From: Pleomorphomonas sp. T1.2MG-36
GTDB taxonomy: Bacteria; Pseudomonadota; Alphaproteobacteria; Rhizobiales; Pleomorphomonadaceae
Length of the DNA stretch: 18,850 nucleotides
Assembly (NCBI RefSeq): GCF_950100655.1
Contig: NZ_CATNLY010000007.1
Location: 1-18,850 of the forward strand
Reading direction: 5' to 3'
The notes beneath the pieces are model-generated. The model was not told the DNA's origin and did no database searches. It saw only the letters and a list, made by a program, of their open reading frames with translations. Positions within the stretch are counted from its first letter, which is position 1; each line of letters opens with the position of its first letter. A program made the translations under genes and the position numbers. Of the stretch, positions 6,647 to 14,039 are shown in pieces.

Positions 6647-7012
6647 ATGTCAAAAGCGATAGCGACAAGGCAGGCCTCGATGCCCGAGATGTTTTCACCG
6701 TCCGCCGAAATGTTCTCCCCATCCTCTGTGAAGCGAAACCCGGAGGGCATCACATGTGTCATCGAGGTGACACTACCGCAGATCTCAAGCTGGATACTGC
6801 AATGCGGAGGACTGCCGGAGTACATTGCCCGGCTCGTTCGCGACCTCGATGTTCTGAAAAAGGGGCTGGCGCCGCTCTATGACGAGATGCAGGAGGGCGA
6901 CAGCCTCTGGCTTTGCAGAAGCGAGCAGATCGGGCCGCTTTACTGCCATGAAGGTATCGCTCTCGTCCGCGATGGGCGGCCGGTGGTGTACGTGCGGATG
7001 GTTCAGCACTGA
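6647..7012 (+). CDS. Hypothetical small protein
   Basis: A 121-residue protein I do not recognise. ATG 6647 has AGGTGG 6 bases upstream; an open extension to 6599 lacks support. The first 35 residues look disordered and contain the tandem MFSPSAEMFSPS. From about residue 36 the protein looks folded (ITCVIEVTLPQIS, then a helix around YIARLVRDLDVLKKGLAPLY) and ends in alternating strands (GRPVVYVRMVQH). There is no signal peptide or membrane segment. It lies at the edge of the lower-GC patch and is convergent with the large minus-strand gene ending at 7090. Codon pattern in the second half favours real coding. An immunity or accessory role beside its neighbours is only a guess. Confidence 0.55.
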   Translation: MSKAIATRQASMPEMFSPSAEMFSPSSVKRNPEGITCVIEVTLPQISSWILQCGGLPEYIARLVRDLDVLKKGLAPLYDEMQEGDSLWLCRSEQIGPLYCHEGIALVRDGRPVVYVRMVQH

Positions 7013-7089
7013 GGGGGGGACAGGGTGGCGCTTTTTCGTCATCCAAAGGTAAGTTGGAAAACCTGAAGTCGAGTTCCACGCTTCCCTAT

Positions 7090-9945
7090 TTAGTCGGCGG
7101 TGGCAGAGGGTGGCTTCTGCGGCTGTTCTCCACCAGCCAGAGGGACCGCGCCCTTTGATTTCCTCGACGCCCTTTTGTTTCGCTTGGGTGGGGTTGCCGG
7201 GGGCATCGCGCTTTTGGCACCATTGCTTGATCTTGATAGGTCCTGCGTATCCGCCCACCAAATTCGATAGGCTTCCACGTCATTCAACTCGACTTCGCGC
7301 TGGAAAGTCGCGTGCATCGAGCCCAGCCAAGGTTTCTCGGTATCCGGCTTGAACCGCAGCGAAACTGGCAGACCGTCGTCATAGAGGTGATAGCGCAAAC
7401 GGTGAAACAACTGGGTGGGGATCAGATAAGCCGCGCCACGCTCGGTCCGTGCCTGATAGACAGGCGTGCCGTTCATCGTAAACTCATAACCTTCCGGCCG
7501 ATCTTCCTCAATCGTTAGGACCAAGTCGGGAGGCATGGGAGTACCGCCTTGGCGATGCAGCCAGCGCCAGTCCATCAGCCATTCAGGCTCGGTCGCCCTG
7601 CCGATTACTAGAAGCGGTTTCTGACCAGCCTTGAGAATCCGTGCGCTGCCGTCGCGGACCGCTTTCCAGAACTCGTCCGGAGTCCGGCCTTCAATCTCCT
7701 GAAAGTCGGCCTTTCGGACGACATCCCCCCAGACCACGTCCGCGACCCAGCCAGAAAGGGCATTTTGCCACCATTCCTCTTCGTTTACGACCGCCTGTGC
7801 CATCGGAGGGTTGGTGTAGGCGCCCTTGCTGAGGCCGACGACGGGTAGCGTAAAATCAGCCAAGACGTCATTCGTCGGCACCATCTCCGCGAACAAATTG
7901 CGCGGAAAAGCTGTTGAAGTGAATGCTTGGGAACCTGCGGCGGCGGCCAAAGCGCCAACGCGCTCGAGGTCGATCTCCGCGTCGATGATTGCTTTGGTAC
8001 GATGGCCGGTCAGTACGTCAAGCGACTGCTCGACAAGCTGCCTGGCATGTGCGCGCCTTTCGTCGAACGTCGGCGCGTCACCTGAGCCGACTAGTTCGAC
8101 GAGCAAACTCCCATGCCGCTCGGCGGTTATCCCGTCAAATGCGGCGAGCAGGGAGCGGAGGTAGCTCTCTAGGCGCCGCAGCGCCTCGTCGTCGGATTGT
8201 GTGAGCAGACGGCGTAGACCGCCGTCGATCGCCTGCGGTCCCAGCGTCGTCGCCATGATCGCGATGGCCTGCGCTTCCTGCAGCGTCTCGAAGGAGAGGC
8301 CTCCGCTTGAGCTGTAGACACGCATCGAAACCGAGGGAGAGTCACCGAGTTGGCCCAGCCCTTCGAGCAGATGATCGATGCGCCCAGCATAGCTTCGTTC
8401 GTCAAATCGTTCGCCTGTTCCGGTGACCCTGAGCGCCGAGATCAAGACGCTCGCGCCGGATAGCCCTCCGTCGTCGTGAATGCCGGTGTCGCCGCGGTCG
8501 TGCGGTTCGCCACGCAGCAGCATACGTGCCGCCTGCGTCGCCGCTTCAGCGGCATTGGAGTGGATCGCCCAATGGACGAACAGGCTAGCGAGGAGGACGA
8601 CATGATCGCGCCAAGCATTGTGCATGATAGCGCCAAATACCAATGATGCGGTAATCGGGGTGCCGCCTTGTGCCAGCGATAAGTCGTCGAGCTCGGCCCA
8701 GTCCAACTCCAGCGTCTCAAGTGTCAGCGCCTCGGACCGCACGCTCCAATATGCGCCGCGCGTATTCCATGCGCGCTCGGCGGGTATCCGCCAGTGGAGC
8801 ATCAAGTCACAGGTCCAGCTTGTCGCGAGCCTATCGCCCAGCCAGACGGCGCGCGCTGCTATTTGTGTCGTTGCCCTCAGGTGGGCGTTGATATTCTCCG
8901 CCGTGCGCTTGAGGTCTTCCCAACTCCGGTCTCCGCGTTTACGGCGGTCAGGCGCCGCAGCGATGACCTGAAGCAGCCGCTCCCAGCCGGCAACGAGCTC
9001 GCGCCATGCGCGCTCGTAAGTCTCCTCTTGGCGTGACAGGTTGTAGGACCGCTTGCCGGTCGCGTTTTTCGGCGTTTCCGCGCGATGTTCCTTAAGAGCC
9101 CAGTCCATGAGCTCGTTGGCGAGGTACTTCTCGAGCCAAAGTACCGGTCGCATCGCACCGGGCGATATCTTGCTCGCTACAAGCCCATAGATGTGTGCAG
9201 GCGCATAGGCGATCTGACCTGTGAACTCGGCTTCATCTGGAAGACGTTCGACGGCGCGGCGGATCATGTCACGGTAGGCACCTACCCATTCCTCGGCAAG
9301 AGCCCTGCTAAACAAGCGCTGTCCGGATTCGAGCTGTGCATAGCTGAAGTCTTCATCAGAGATCTGGGCAAGCCGGTAGAGAAAGGCAAGGAAGGCGTTT
9401 ACCTCTTTGAGTTGCTCCCCAAACTCGTCAGCCTGACGGGTATCGATTAGGGCGTTGAGGTCGGCGATCATCTCGCGCAAGATCACGCTGGTTTCACGGA
9501 TGGCGCCATTCTCCACCGGAACTCTGCGGAACCTGAGCGAAGCCTTGACCACCCAGCGTTCTATCGGGCCCAGTGGGAGCGTTGCGCGGGAGAGCACCAA
9601 ATCACCTTCGTAGTCCCAACCGGGATGAAGTGGGATGACGAAGTCGTGGACTTGTTCATCGTTTGCCCCACGCGCCTGAGCTAGCCATGTCCGGATGATA
9701 GGGGCCAGCATCGCAAGACGTACGTCGACCAATCGCATCTTCCGGTACAAATGGCGGCTGACAAGTGGAGCACCGCCATCCCAGAGCGCGGAATACCACG
9801 TGCGGGCGCGGGGGGCTGCTGCAAACGGGACTGTCTCGTCGCCGGCCGGAAGATGGCCATAGCCGGCGACATTAGCCCACCGGTTTGCAGTGACAACCCG
9901 CGTCAACTCGCGTGGCCAGACCACATTGGCGACATAGGCTTGCAT
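7090..9945 (-). CDS. Large protein of unknown function (951 residues)
   Basis: Very long open frame in a patch of lower GC than its surroundings; I recognise no catalytic domain, P-loop, nuclease or protease motif. It is mostly soluble-looking, tryptophan-rich and helical, with one mildly hydrophobic stretch in the middle (DHVVLLASLFVHWAIH). The last 45 or so residues are a low-complexity Pro/Lys/Arg tail. Its first residues (MQAYVANVVWPRELTRVV) overlap by 43 bases the end of the upstream membrane-protein gene in another frame, and ATG 9945 has no good ribosome binding site, so its translation must be coupled or it is the second half of a longer protein. A one-base shift at a C4 run (plus-strand 9963-9966) would fuse the two. 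Function is not assigned. Confidence 0.85.
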   Translation of the reverse strand: MQAYVANVVWPRELTRVVTANRWANVAGYGHLPAGDETVPFAAAPRARTWYSALWDGGAPLVSRHLYRKMRLVDVRLAMLAPIIRTWLAQARGANDEQVHDFVIPLHPGWDYEGDLVLSRATLPLGPIERWVVKASLRFRRVPVENGAIRETSVILREMIADLNALIDTRQADEFGEQLKEVNAFLAFLYRLAQISDEDFSYAQLESGQRLFSRALAEEWVGAYRDMIRRAVERLPDEAEFTGQIAYAPAHIYGLVASKISPGAMRPVLWLEKYLANELMDWALKEHRAETPKNATGKRSYNLSRQEETYERAWRELVAGWERLLQVIAAAPDRRKRGDRSWEDLKRTAENINAHLRATTQIAARAVWLGDRLATSWTCDLMLHWRIPAERAWNTRGAYWSVRSEALTLETLELDWAELDDLSLAQGGTPITASLVFGAIMHNAWRDHVVLLASLFVHWAIHSNAAEAATQAARMLLRGEPHDRGDTGIHDDGGLSGASVLISALRVTGTGERFDERSYAGRIDHLLEGLGQLGDSPSVSMRVYSSSGGLSFETLQEAQAIAIMATTLGPQAIDGGLRRLLTQSDDEALRRLESYLRSLLAAFDGITAERHGSLLVELVGSGDAPTFDERRAHARQLVEQSLDVLTGHRTKAIIDAEIDLERVGALAAAAGSQAFTSTAFPRNLFAEMVPTNDVLADFTLPVVGLSKGAYTNPPMAQAVVNEEEWWQNALSGWVADVVWGDVVRKADFQEIEGRTPDEFWKAVRDGSARILKAGQKPLLVIGRATEPEWLMDWRWLHRQGGTPMPPDLVLTIEEDRPEGYEFTMNGTPVYQARTERGAAYLIPTQLFHRLRYHLYDDGLPVSLRFKPDTEKPWLGSMHATFQREVELNDVEAYRIWWADTQDLSRSSNGAKSAMPPATPPKRNKRASRKSKGAVPLAGGEQPQKPPSATAD

Positions 9946-10625
9946 GATCGGCGTGCGCTTTCGGGGTGAAGGAAGTCAATCGTCCGCAACACGAACCAGA
10001 CGAGCGCACCGACGTTGAGCGTAAACCATGCAAGGTTTAGCAGTGTGAAAGCAGCGACCGTGTCGTTCATCTTCGCTGCGAAGGGGAGTTGTGTTGCGAT
10101 CCCCACGCACAACAGCAACGAATTTACGCCGACGAAAATCGCGCTCGACGACTCGATGTAAATCGTAAGGCGCGAAGCGAACGAGGCGCGCCCTTGATTG
10201 AGAAGCCCGACAAAAGCGATGACGAGTGGAAAGATTAGGCCAATCAGCGCGGCCTGCGCCGTGAGCACGCCGATGTTAATGGTCCAGAAATCAAGCGCGT
10301 GCGCCTGGCTATCGGTGGAGAGCGGGAAGATGGGAAGCCAATCGAGCCGGGCGAGGAGGAGGGCCGCGATGTATGGTACAGCGGCAATGGGAAGAGCAAG
10401 CGCAGGATATTGAACAGCCCATCTCGCGAGCCGCATGAGGCGCGGATAACGGTAGTTTCGAAACTCGGAATTGCTAGCTAGATGTTGCGCAACGATGCGG
10501 CGCACGAGCTCTTCGAGTCCCGGTTGGAACCAGCCTCGGATAACCTCGATTAGCAGACAGAGTTGATGCCGGCCGTTACTAAGTGCGCTACGCATTGCTT
10601 TCAAGTCTAGACGCAACTTCCCCAT
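9903..10625 (-). CDS. Four-helix membrane protein of unknown function, or N-terminal part of a split gene
   Basis: 240-residue predicted inner-membrane protein. After an N-terminal cytosolic-looking basic segment, four hydrophobic segments lie near residues 74-94, 115-143, 159-182 and 189-218. The last 20 residues (after FLHPES) look unlike a conserved end and lie in the region overlapping the 951-residue protein. If the ribosome or the true sequence shifted by -1 at the CCCC of the His-Pro codons, the frame would read on as HPRKRTPIMQAYVANVVWPR, giving one protein of about 1,180 residues with an N-terminal membrane anchor. ATG 10625 is chosen; GTG 10628 directly precedes it, and AAGGGG is very near, so the exact start is uncertain. 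A promoter candidate lies at 10676-10705. Confidence 0.75.
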   Translation of the reverse strand: MGKLRLDLKAMRSALSNGRHQLCLLIEVIRGWFQPGLEELVRRIVAQHLASNSEFRNYRYPRLMRLARWAVQYPALALPIAAVPYIAALLLARLDWLPIFPLSTDSQAHALDFWTINIGVLTAQAALIGLIFPLVIAFVGLLNQGRASFASRLTIYIESSSAIFVGVNSLLLCVGIATQLPFAAKMNDTVAAFTLLNLAWFTLNVGALVWFVLRTIDFLHPESARRSCKPMSPMWSGHAS

Positions 10626-10675
10626 CACCCCTTTATCGGCCGGTTCTCGGACTTCGGCCGCGCCCCGACCATCTT

Positions 10676-10705
10676 ATTACACCATATCGTTGCTCTCAGA
10701 TACAA
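10676..10705 (-). promoter_or_regulatory. Candidate promoter for the membrane/951-residue gene pair
   Basis: On the minus strand TTGTAT (10705-10700) and TGTAAT (10681-10676) are separated by 18 bases, resembling a sigma-70 site, about 50 bases before ATG 10625 in an otherwise gene-free AT-richer stretch. Prediction only. Confidence 0.35.
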
Positions 10706-10774
10706 AGCACACGGCTAGCAGGCAAGAACAACGCTGCTGTTGAGCTTATGGGTGCTTCAGTTCCACCCTCCGTC

Positions 10775-11524
10775 TCACCCCTCTCCCGTGAAGAACTCCG
10801 CGATGGTGTTCGCCGCCGTCTCGATGTGCTGGCGTAGCGTCTTGATGGCGCCTTCCGCATCCCCCCGTCTTGCGGCGTCCAGCATCTCTCGGTGGTCGGT
10901 TTGGGAGAGGTGGGAGCGGCCTTTGGCTGCCAGTTGGAAGCGGAGGTAGCGGTCGAAGGAGGCGAGGTGGGTTTCGGTGAGGGCGATCAGTTTGGGGCGG
11001 GCCGCGGCGCCGTAGAGCGTCATATGGAAGCGGCGGTTGAGGTCGCCCATGCGGGCGGGGTCGGTCTCGGCGTCCATTTCGGCGATGAGGTGGTCGGCGC
11101 GGGCGAAGTCGGCGTCGGTGAGATGGGGGATGGAGCGTTCGAAGACGGCCGGCTCCAGCGCCAGGCGGATGGCGTAGATGTCGGCGGCGTCGCTGGCGGA
11201 GATCTCGGTGACCAGCGCGCCCTTGTGCGGCACGAAGTCGATCAGCGCCTGGGCCTCCAGCTGCCGCATCGCCTCGCGGATCGGCATGCGGCTGACGCCG
11301 AAGGCGGCCGCGAGGTCCTCCTGCCGGAGCGGCGTGCCGCCGGCGAGGCGCCCGGTGAGGATGGCGGTGCGCAGCGTGGCTTCCACGAACTCGGTGGCGG
11401 TGCGGTGTCGGCCGCCGGCTTCCGCCACCAGGGCCGACAGGTCGAGCGCGCGTCTGGGGAGCTTTGGTTCGCCAACGTGCTCCATCGGGTCTCGCTTCTG
11501 CTGGCGTTGCTCTGGTTTGGGCAT
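10775..11524 (-). CDS. GntR-family transcriptional regulator (FCD subfamily)
   Basis: FadR-type regulator. An N-terminal winged HTH is clear (AILTGRLAGGTPLRQEDLAA, then FGVSRMPIREAMRQLE), followed by an all-helical FCD ligand domain containing DLNRRFHMTLYGAA and DHREMLDAARRGDAEGA, whose Asp/His residues usually bind a metal. The N-terminal stretch between PKPE and ALDL (EQRQQK and MEHVGEP) is encoded by a shortened RIME-like repeat and matches the reading frame of the same repeat inside the NmrA-type gene. Start choice is therefore uncertain: ATG 11524 lies before the repeat, GTG 11563 further upstream would run across a palindrome that looks like an operator, and ATG 11485 is supplied by the repeat itself. 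Transcribed divergently from the AlaX gene. Confidence 0.87.
   Translation of the reverse strand: MPKPEQRQQKRDPMEHVGEPKLPRRALDLSALVAEAGGRHRTATEFVEATLRTAILTGRLAGGTPLRQEDLAAAFGVSRMPIREAMRQLEAQALIDFVPHKGALVTEISASDAADIYAIRLALEPAVFERSIPHLTDADFARADHLIAEMDAETDPARMGDLNRRFHMTLYGAAARPKLIALTETHLASFDRYLRFQLAAKGRSHLSQTDHREMLDAARRGDAEGAIKTLRQHIETAANTIAEFFTGEG
11446..11513 (-). repeat. Shortened RIME-like repeat inside the 5' end of the GntR gene
   Basis: About 68 bp. Shares GGTTCGCCAACGTGCTCCAT and CTGCTGGCGTTGCT with the 13091-13192 copy but lacks about 33 bases between them. It is read on the minus strand in the same frame as the copy in the NmrA-type gene. Confidence 0.75.
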
Positions 11525-11543
11525 CGGCGATATCCAGTTGTCT

Positions 11544-11555
11544 ATTGGATCCAAT
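11544..11555. promoter_or_regulatory. Candidate GntR operator
   Basis: ATTGGATCCAAT is a perfect 12-bp palindrome of the size and form usual for FCD-type GntR operators. It lies 19 bases before the preferred GntR start and in the region shared with the divergent AlaX gene. Autoregulation is inferred. Confidence 0.4.
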
Positions 11556-11738
11556 TCTGCCACGTTGCGCCGACAGTGTCACTCTCGCAAGGCCTGGAAA
11601 CGAAAGGGGCGGGGAGCGTCCTATCCACCCCACGGCCGCCGCACGGGCCGCCCGGTGGGGTCGGATCGGCGCTCCGGGACGGTGTGAAGCATCGTCCGTT
11701 CGGCCCTTGCGCAACTCCGGCCGGATGATCGCCAGCCC

Positions 11739-12455
11739 ATGCTCCAACCTCTCTATCAAACCCGTTCCGATCTTCTCGACCTGGAGGCCGCCGTCATCGA
11801 CGCGCGGCCCGGCATGGTGCTGCTCGGCGACACCATCGCCTTTCCCGGCGGCGGCGGCCAGTTGCCCGACCGGGCGCGGCTCCGCTGGGGCGGCGGCGAG
11901 GCGGCGGTCACCGGCGTGACGGCGGATGCGCGCGGCTGGTGGCACGCCTTCGAGGGCGAGGCGGAGGTGGCCGGTCCGGTGCGCCTGTCGGTCGACGCCG
12001 GCTTTCGGCACCTGATGGCCGAGCTGCACACCCTGGCCCACATTGCCAACAGCATCGTCTACCGGGCCTTCGACGGCGCGCTGCTGACGGGCGCGCAGCT
12101 GTCCGCCGACGCCACCTTCCGGCTGGATTTCGATCTGCCCGCCTCGGATGTCGAGCGGCTGCGCGCCCTCTCCGGCCCGATCAACGAGGTGATCCGGGCC
12201 GACCTGCCGATCCGCGCCTTTCAGATGCCGTGGGACGACGCCAACGCGGTGCCCGGCCTCTTCCGCAGCCGGGCCGTATCGCCACCCCGCCAGGCCGGCG
12301 GCAACGTGCGCATCGTCGAGATCGGCGACATCGACCGGCAGGGATGCGGCGGCACGCACCTCACATCGACCGGCGAGGCGAGGCCGGTGCGCATTCTCAA
12401 GGTGGACAACAAGGGCCGGCAGAACCGGCGCATCCGGGTGGGGTTCGAGGGGTGA
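11739..12455 (+). CDS. alaX: Alanyl-tRNA editing protein (AlaX-type)
   Basis: 238-residue free-standing editing domain homologous to the editing half of AlaRS, of the medium AlaX-M size. These proteins remove Ser (or Gly) wrongly attached to tRNA-Ala. Zinc ligands of the family are present: His97 and His101 in HTLAH, and Cys203 and His207 in CGGTH. The glycine-rich motif GGGGQLPD at 37-44 belongs to the AlaX-M type. ATG 11739 is the natural start, though only a weak ribosome binding site is seen. It is transcribed away from the GntR gene across about 200 bases containing a palindrome, so GntR control is possible. A GC-rich hairpin follows the stop, and it converges on the NmrA-type gene. Confidence 0.9.
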   Translation: MLQPLYQTRSDLLDLEAAVIDARPGMVLLGDTIAFPGGGGQLPDRARLRWGGGEAAVTGVTADARGWWHAFEGEAEVAGPVRLSVDAGFRHLMAELHTLAHIANSIVYRAFDGALLTGAQLSADATFRLDFDLPASDVERLRALSGPINEVIRADLPIRAFQMPWDDANAVPGLFRSRAVSPPRQAGGNVRIVEIGDIDRQGCGGTHLTSTGEARPVRILKVDNKGRQNRRIRVGFEG

Positions 12456-12458
12456 TCC

Positions 12459-12484
12459 GCCCCGGTCGCTCACCCGGGCGGGGC
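12459..12484 (+). terminator. Hairpin after the AlaX gene
   Basis: GCCCCG (12459-12464) pairs with CGGGGC (12479-12484) 4 bases after the stop, with further possible inner C/G pairing, and is followed by AGATCTTTC, a short T-rich stretch. Confidence 0.5.
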
Positions 12485-12582
12485 AGATCTTTCGCGCGGG
12501 GGCTGCGTCAGAGCCTGACTTGAAATTCGCTGGGGCGAGGCAGATGGCGATGATTTCGAGAACCGGAGCGGAGCGAACATGG

Positions 12583-12628
12583 AGCAACTCCAGCAAAAGT
12601 GGAAACCGGTTTTGCGTCCGGAGTTGCG
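12583..12628 (-). repeat. RIME-like repeat core, inverted copy
   Basis: 46 bp matching the second hairpin of the RIME-like repeat (AGCAACTCCAGCAAAAGTGG ... CCGGAGTTGCG), in the orientation opposite to the copies at 768-870 and 13091-13192. The first hairpin is absent. Confidence 0.75.
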
Positions 12629-12642
12629 TTGAGCAAGAGGTA

Positions 12643-12670
12643 GGGCATTGGCGGTGAACCGCCAATGCCC
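12643..12670. repeat. Perfect 12-bp stem hairpin
   Basis: GGGCATTGGCGG, loop TGAA, then the exact complement. No T-run follows on either strand, so it looks like part of a mosaic repeat rather than a simple terminator. Confidence 0.6.
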
Positions 12671-12710
12671 AGGGGTTCGTGAGCACCGGAAGCGCAGAAA
12701 TCGAAGCCAA

Positions 12711-12756
12711 GGCATTCGTCCGAAAAGTTGCAGACTTTTCGGATCAGGCGAATGCC
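12711..12756. repeat. Nested two-stem hairpin before the NmrA-type gene end
   Basis: Outer arms GGCATTCG and CGAATGCC enclose inner arms CCGAAAAGT and ACTTTTCGG around a 5-base loop. It lies 38 bases beyond the minus-strand stop at 12794 and may terminate that gene. Its GGCATT/AATGCC ends echo the neighbouring hairpin at 12643-12670, so both may belong to one mosaic element. Confidence 0.6.
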
Positions 12757-12793
12757 AGTGATGCCCGGCCCAGTAGAGTTTCGGGTCAGGCTC

Positions 12794-13723
12794 TCAGAGG
12801 AAGGCCGAAGCGTTCCTCTTAGCCCACTCGGCGAAGGAGGCCGGCGGCTGGCCGGTTATGGCCCTGACGGCGTCGGTGACGGGGTCGGGGTGGCGCTCGG
12901 CATCGGCCAGCGCCGTCAGCTTCAGATCGATGTACTCGGGCGCGAGAAAGCCGGCGAGCATCGTCCGCATCGCCTCGGGCGTGATGGCCTCAAAGGCGAT
13001 GGGGCGGCCGAGCGCGGCGCCCAGGATGTCGACCTGCCGCAGCTGGGTGAGGCTCTCCGGCCCGGTGAGGATCGGGGCTTCGCCGATAAGAGCGCGTCCG
13101 GCGAACTCAGGTTCGCCAACGTGCTCCATTTCTTTGTCTTCACGCAACTCCGGACGCAAAACCGGTACCCACTTTTGCTGGCGTTGCTTTAGCTTGCCGG
13201 ATGTCAGCGCCACCGCCGCCACGCGGGCGATGTCGCGCGGGTCGATCAGGCTTTGGCTGGCATGGGGAAAGGGCGATCGCACCACGCCAGTGGCGCGTAT
13301 CTGCTCCTTCCAGAACAGGGCGTTGGAGGCGAAGGCGACCGGGCGCAGGAAGGTCCAGTCGAGGCGGGATTGCTCGATGGCGATCTCGACCTCGCGGTGG
13401 CGCCGGCAGTTGAAGTCGGTCATGTCGCCGCTGGCGGCGTCGGCCGACGACAGCAGAACCAGTCTGCGGACGCCGGCCGCCTCCATCTGGTCGACCAGGA
13501 GCCGCGCCGTCCCCGGCGTCGCATAGGTGAACACCGCCTCGACCCCGTCCAAGGCCGACCGCAGGGCCGAAGCGTCGGTCAAATCGACGGTCGCGCTTTC
13601 GACGCCGGGCGGAAATGCCGAGGGACGCCGGCTGGTGGCGCGAACGGCGTGTCCGCCGGAGGCGAGGGCTTCAACGACATGGGAACCGACCCGACCGGTT
13701 CCGCCAATCACCAAGATGGTCAT
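12794..13723 (-). CDS. NmrA-type NAD(P)-binding reductase with repeat-encoded insert
   Basis: Atypical short-chain dehydrogenase/NmrA-like protein of 309 residues. The dinucleotide-binding loop GGTGRVG is at 7-13, with VFTYATP near 64-70, LLSSAD at 90-95 and family-typical LTGPESLTQLRQVDILGAAL at 219-238; substrate unknown. Residues 178-211 (around QRQQKWVPVLRPELRE and MEHVGEPEFAGRAL) are foreign: they are encoded by a RIME-like repeat. Removing exactly 102 bases restores TSGK-LIGEAPILTG, which reads like an uninterrupted family member. The insert contains no stop and keeps frame, so the product may still fold with a loop of 34 residues near the substrate side, or the gene may be inactive. 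ATG 13723 has AGGA 7 bases upstream. Converges on the AlaX gene. Confidence 0.88.
   Translation of the reverse strand: MTILVIGGTGRVGSHVVEALASGGHAVRATSRRPSAFPPGVESATVDLTDASALRSALDGVEAVFTYATPGTARLLVDQMEAAGVRRLVLLSSADAASGDMTDFNCRRHREVEIAIEQSRLDWTFLRPVAFASNALFWKEQIRATGVVRSPFPHASQSLIDPRDIARVAAVALTSGKLKQRQQKWVPVLRPELREDKEMEHVGEPEFAGRALIGEAPILTGPESLTQLRQVDILGAALGRPIAFEAITPEAMRTMLAGFLAPEYIDLKLTALADAERHPDPVTDAVRAITGQPPASFAEWAKRNASAFL
13091..13192 (-). repeat. RIME-like palindromic repeat inserted in frame in a coding gene
   Basis: Full-length copy, highly similar to 768-870. The first hairpin is GGCGAAC TCAG GTTCGCC (7-bp stem), then the second hairpin bounded by GCAAC and GTTGC. The inserted length is 102 bases (34 codons), with AG on both sides as a possible 2-base target duplication. 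Confidence 0.88.
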
Positions 13724-14039
13724 CTACGTGTCCTATCCGTTGGAGTTGCGGACACGGATCGTTTGGACCGTCCTGACAGCCACAACCGACCACGACCGGG
13801 ATCCCCCGGTGTGTCCGGCCATGGCCAAGAGCGAAACGCTCAAGCGTGACTGTCTCAAGGGTGCCCGATCGGCTTGATCCCCAGGGGGATCGGGTGCAAG
13901 CGGGCCGAGACCGCAGGTTGTCACCGTACCTGCATCGCTGTCTTTTCTGGCAGCAAAAGGTGTCGCGCCGGGTGGTGGAGTTGTCAAGCTGGGAGAGCGG
14001 GGCAGGCGGCGCCGGAGGCGAGTTGCTGTCGGTGGGTTG
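13724..14039. other. Gene-free stretch
   Basis: No supported gene in either strand. It holds a palindrome GATCCCC AG GGGGATC at 13876-13891, with alternative pairing CCCGATC (13864-13870) and GATCGGG (13888-13894), which may form the 3' end structure of the kinase transcript or a regulatory site. The kinase stop lies at its right edge and the NmrA-type start at its left edge. Confidence 0.4.

Noticed and set aside
10746..12710. 654-codon minus-strand open frame across the GntR, intergenic and AlaX region
   Set aside because: It crosses two well-supported genes on other frames, and its translation is low-complexity Arg/Pro.
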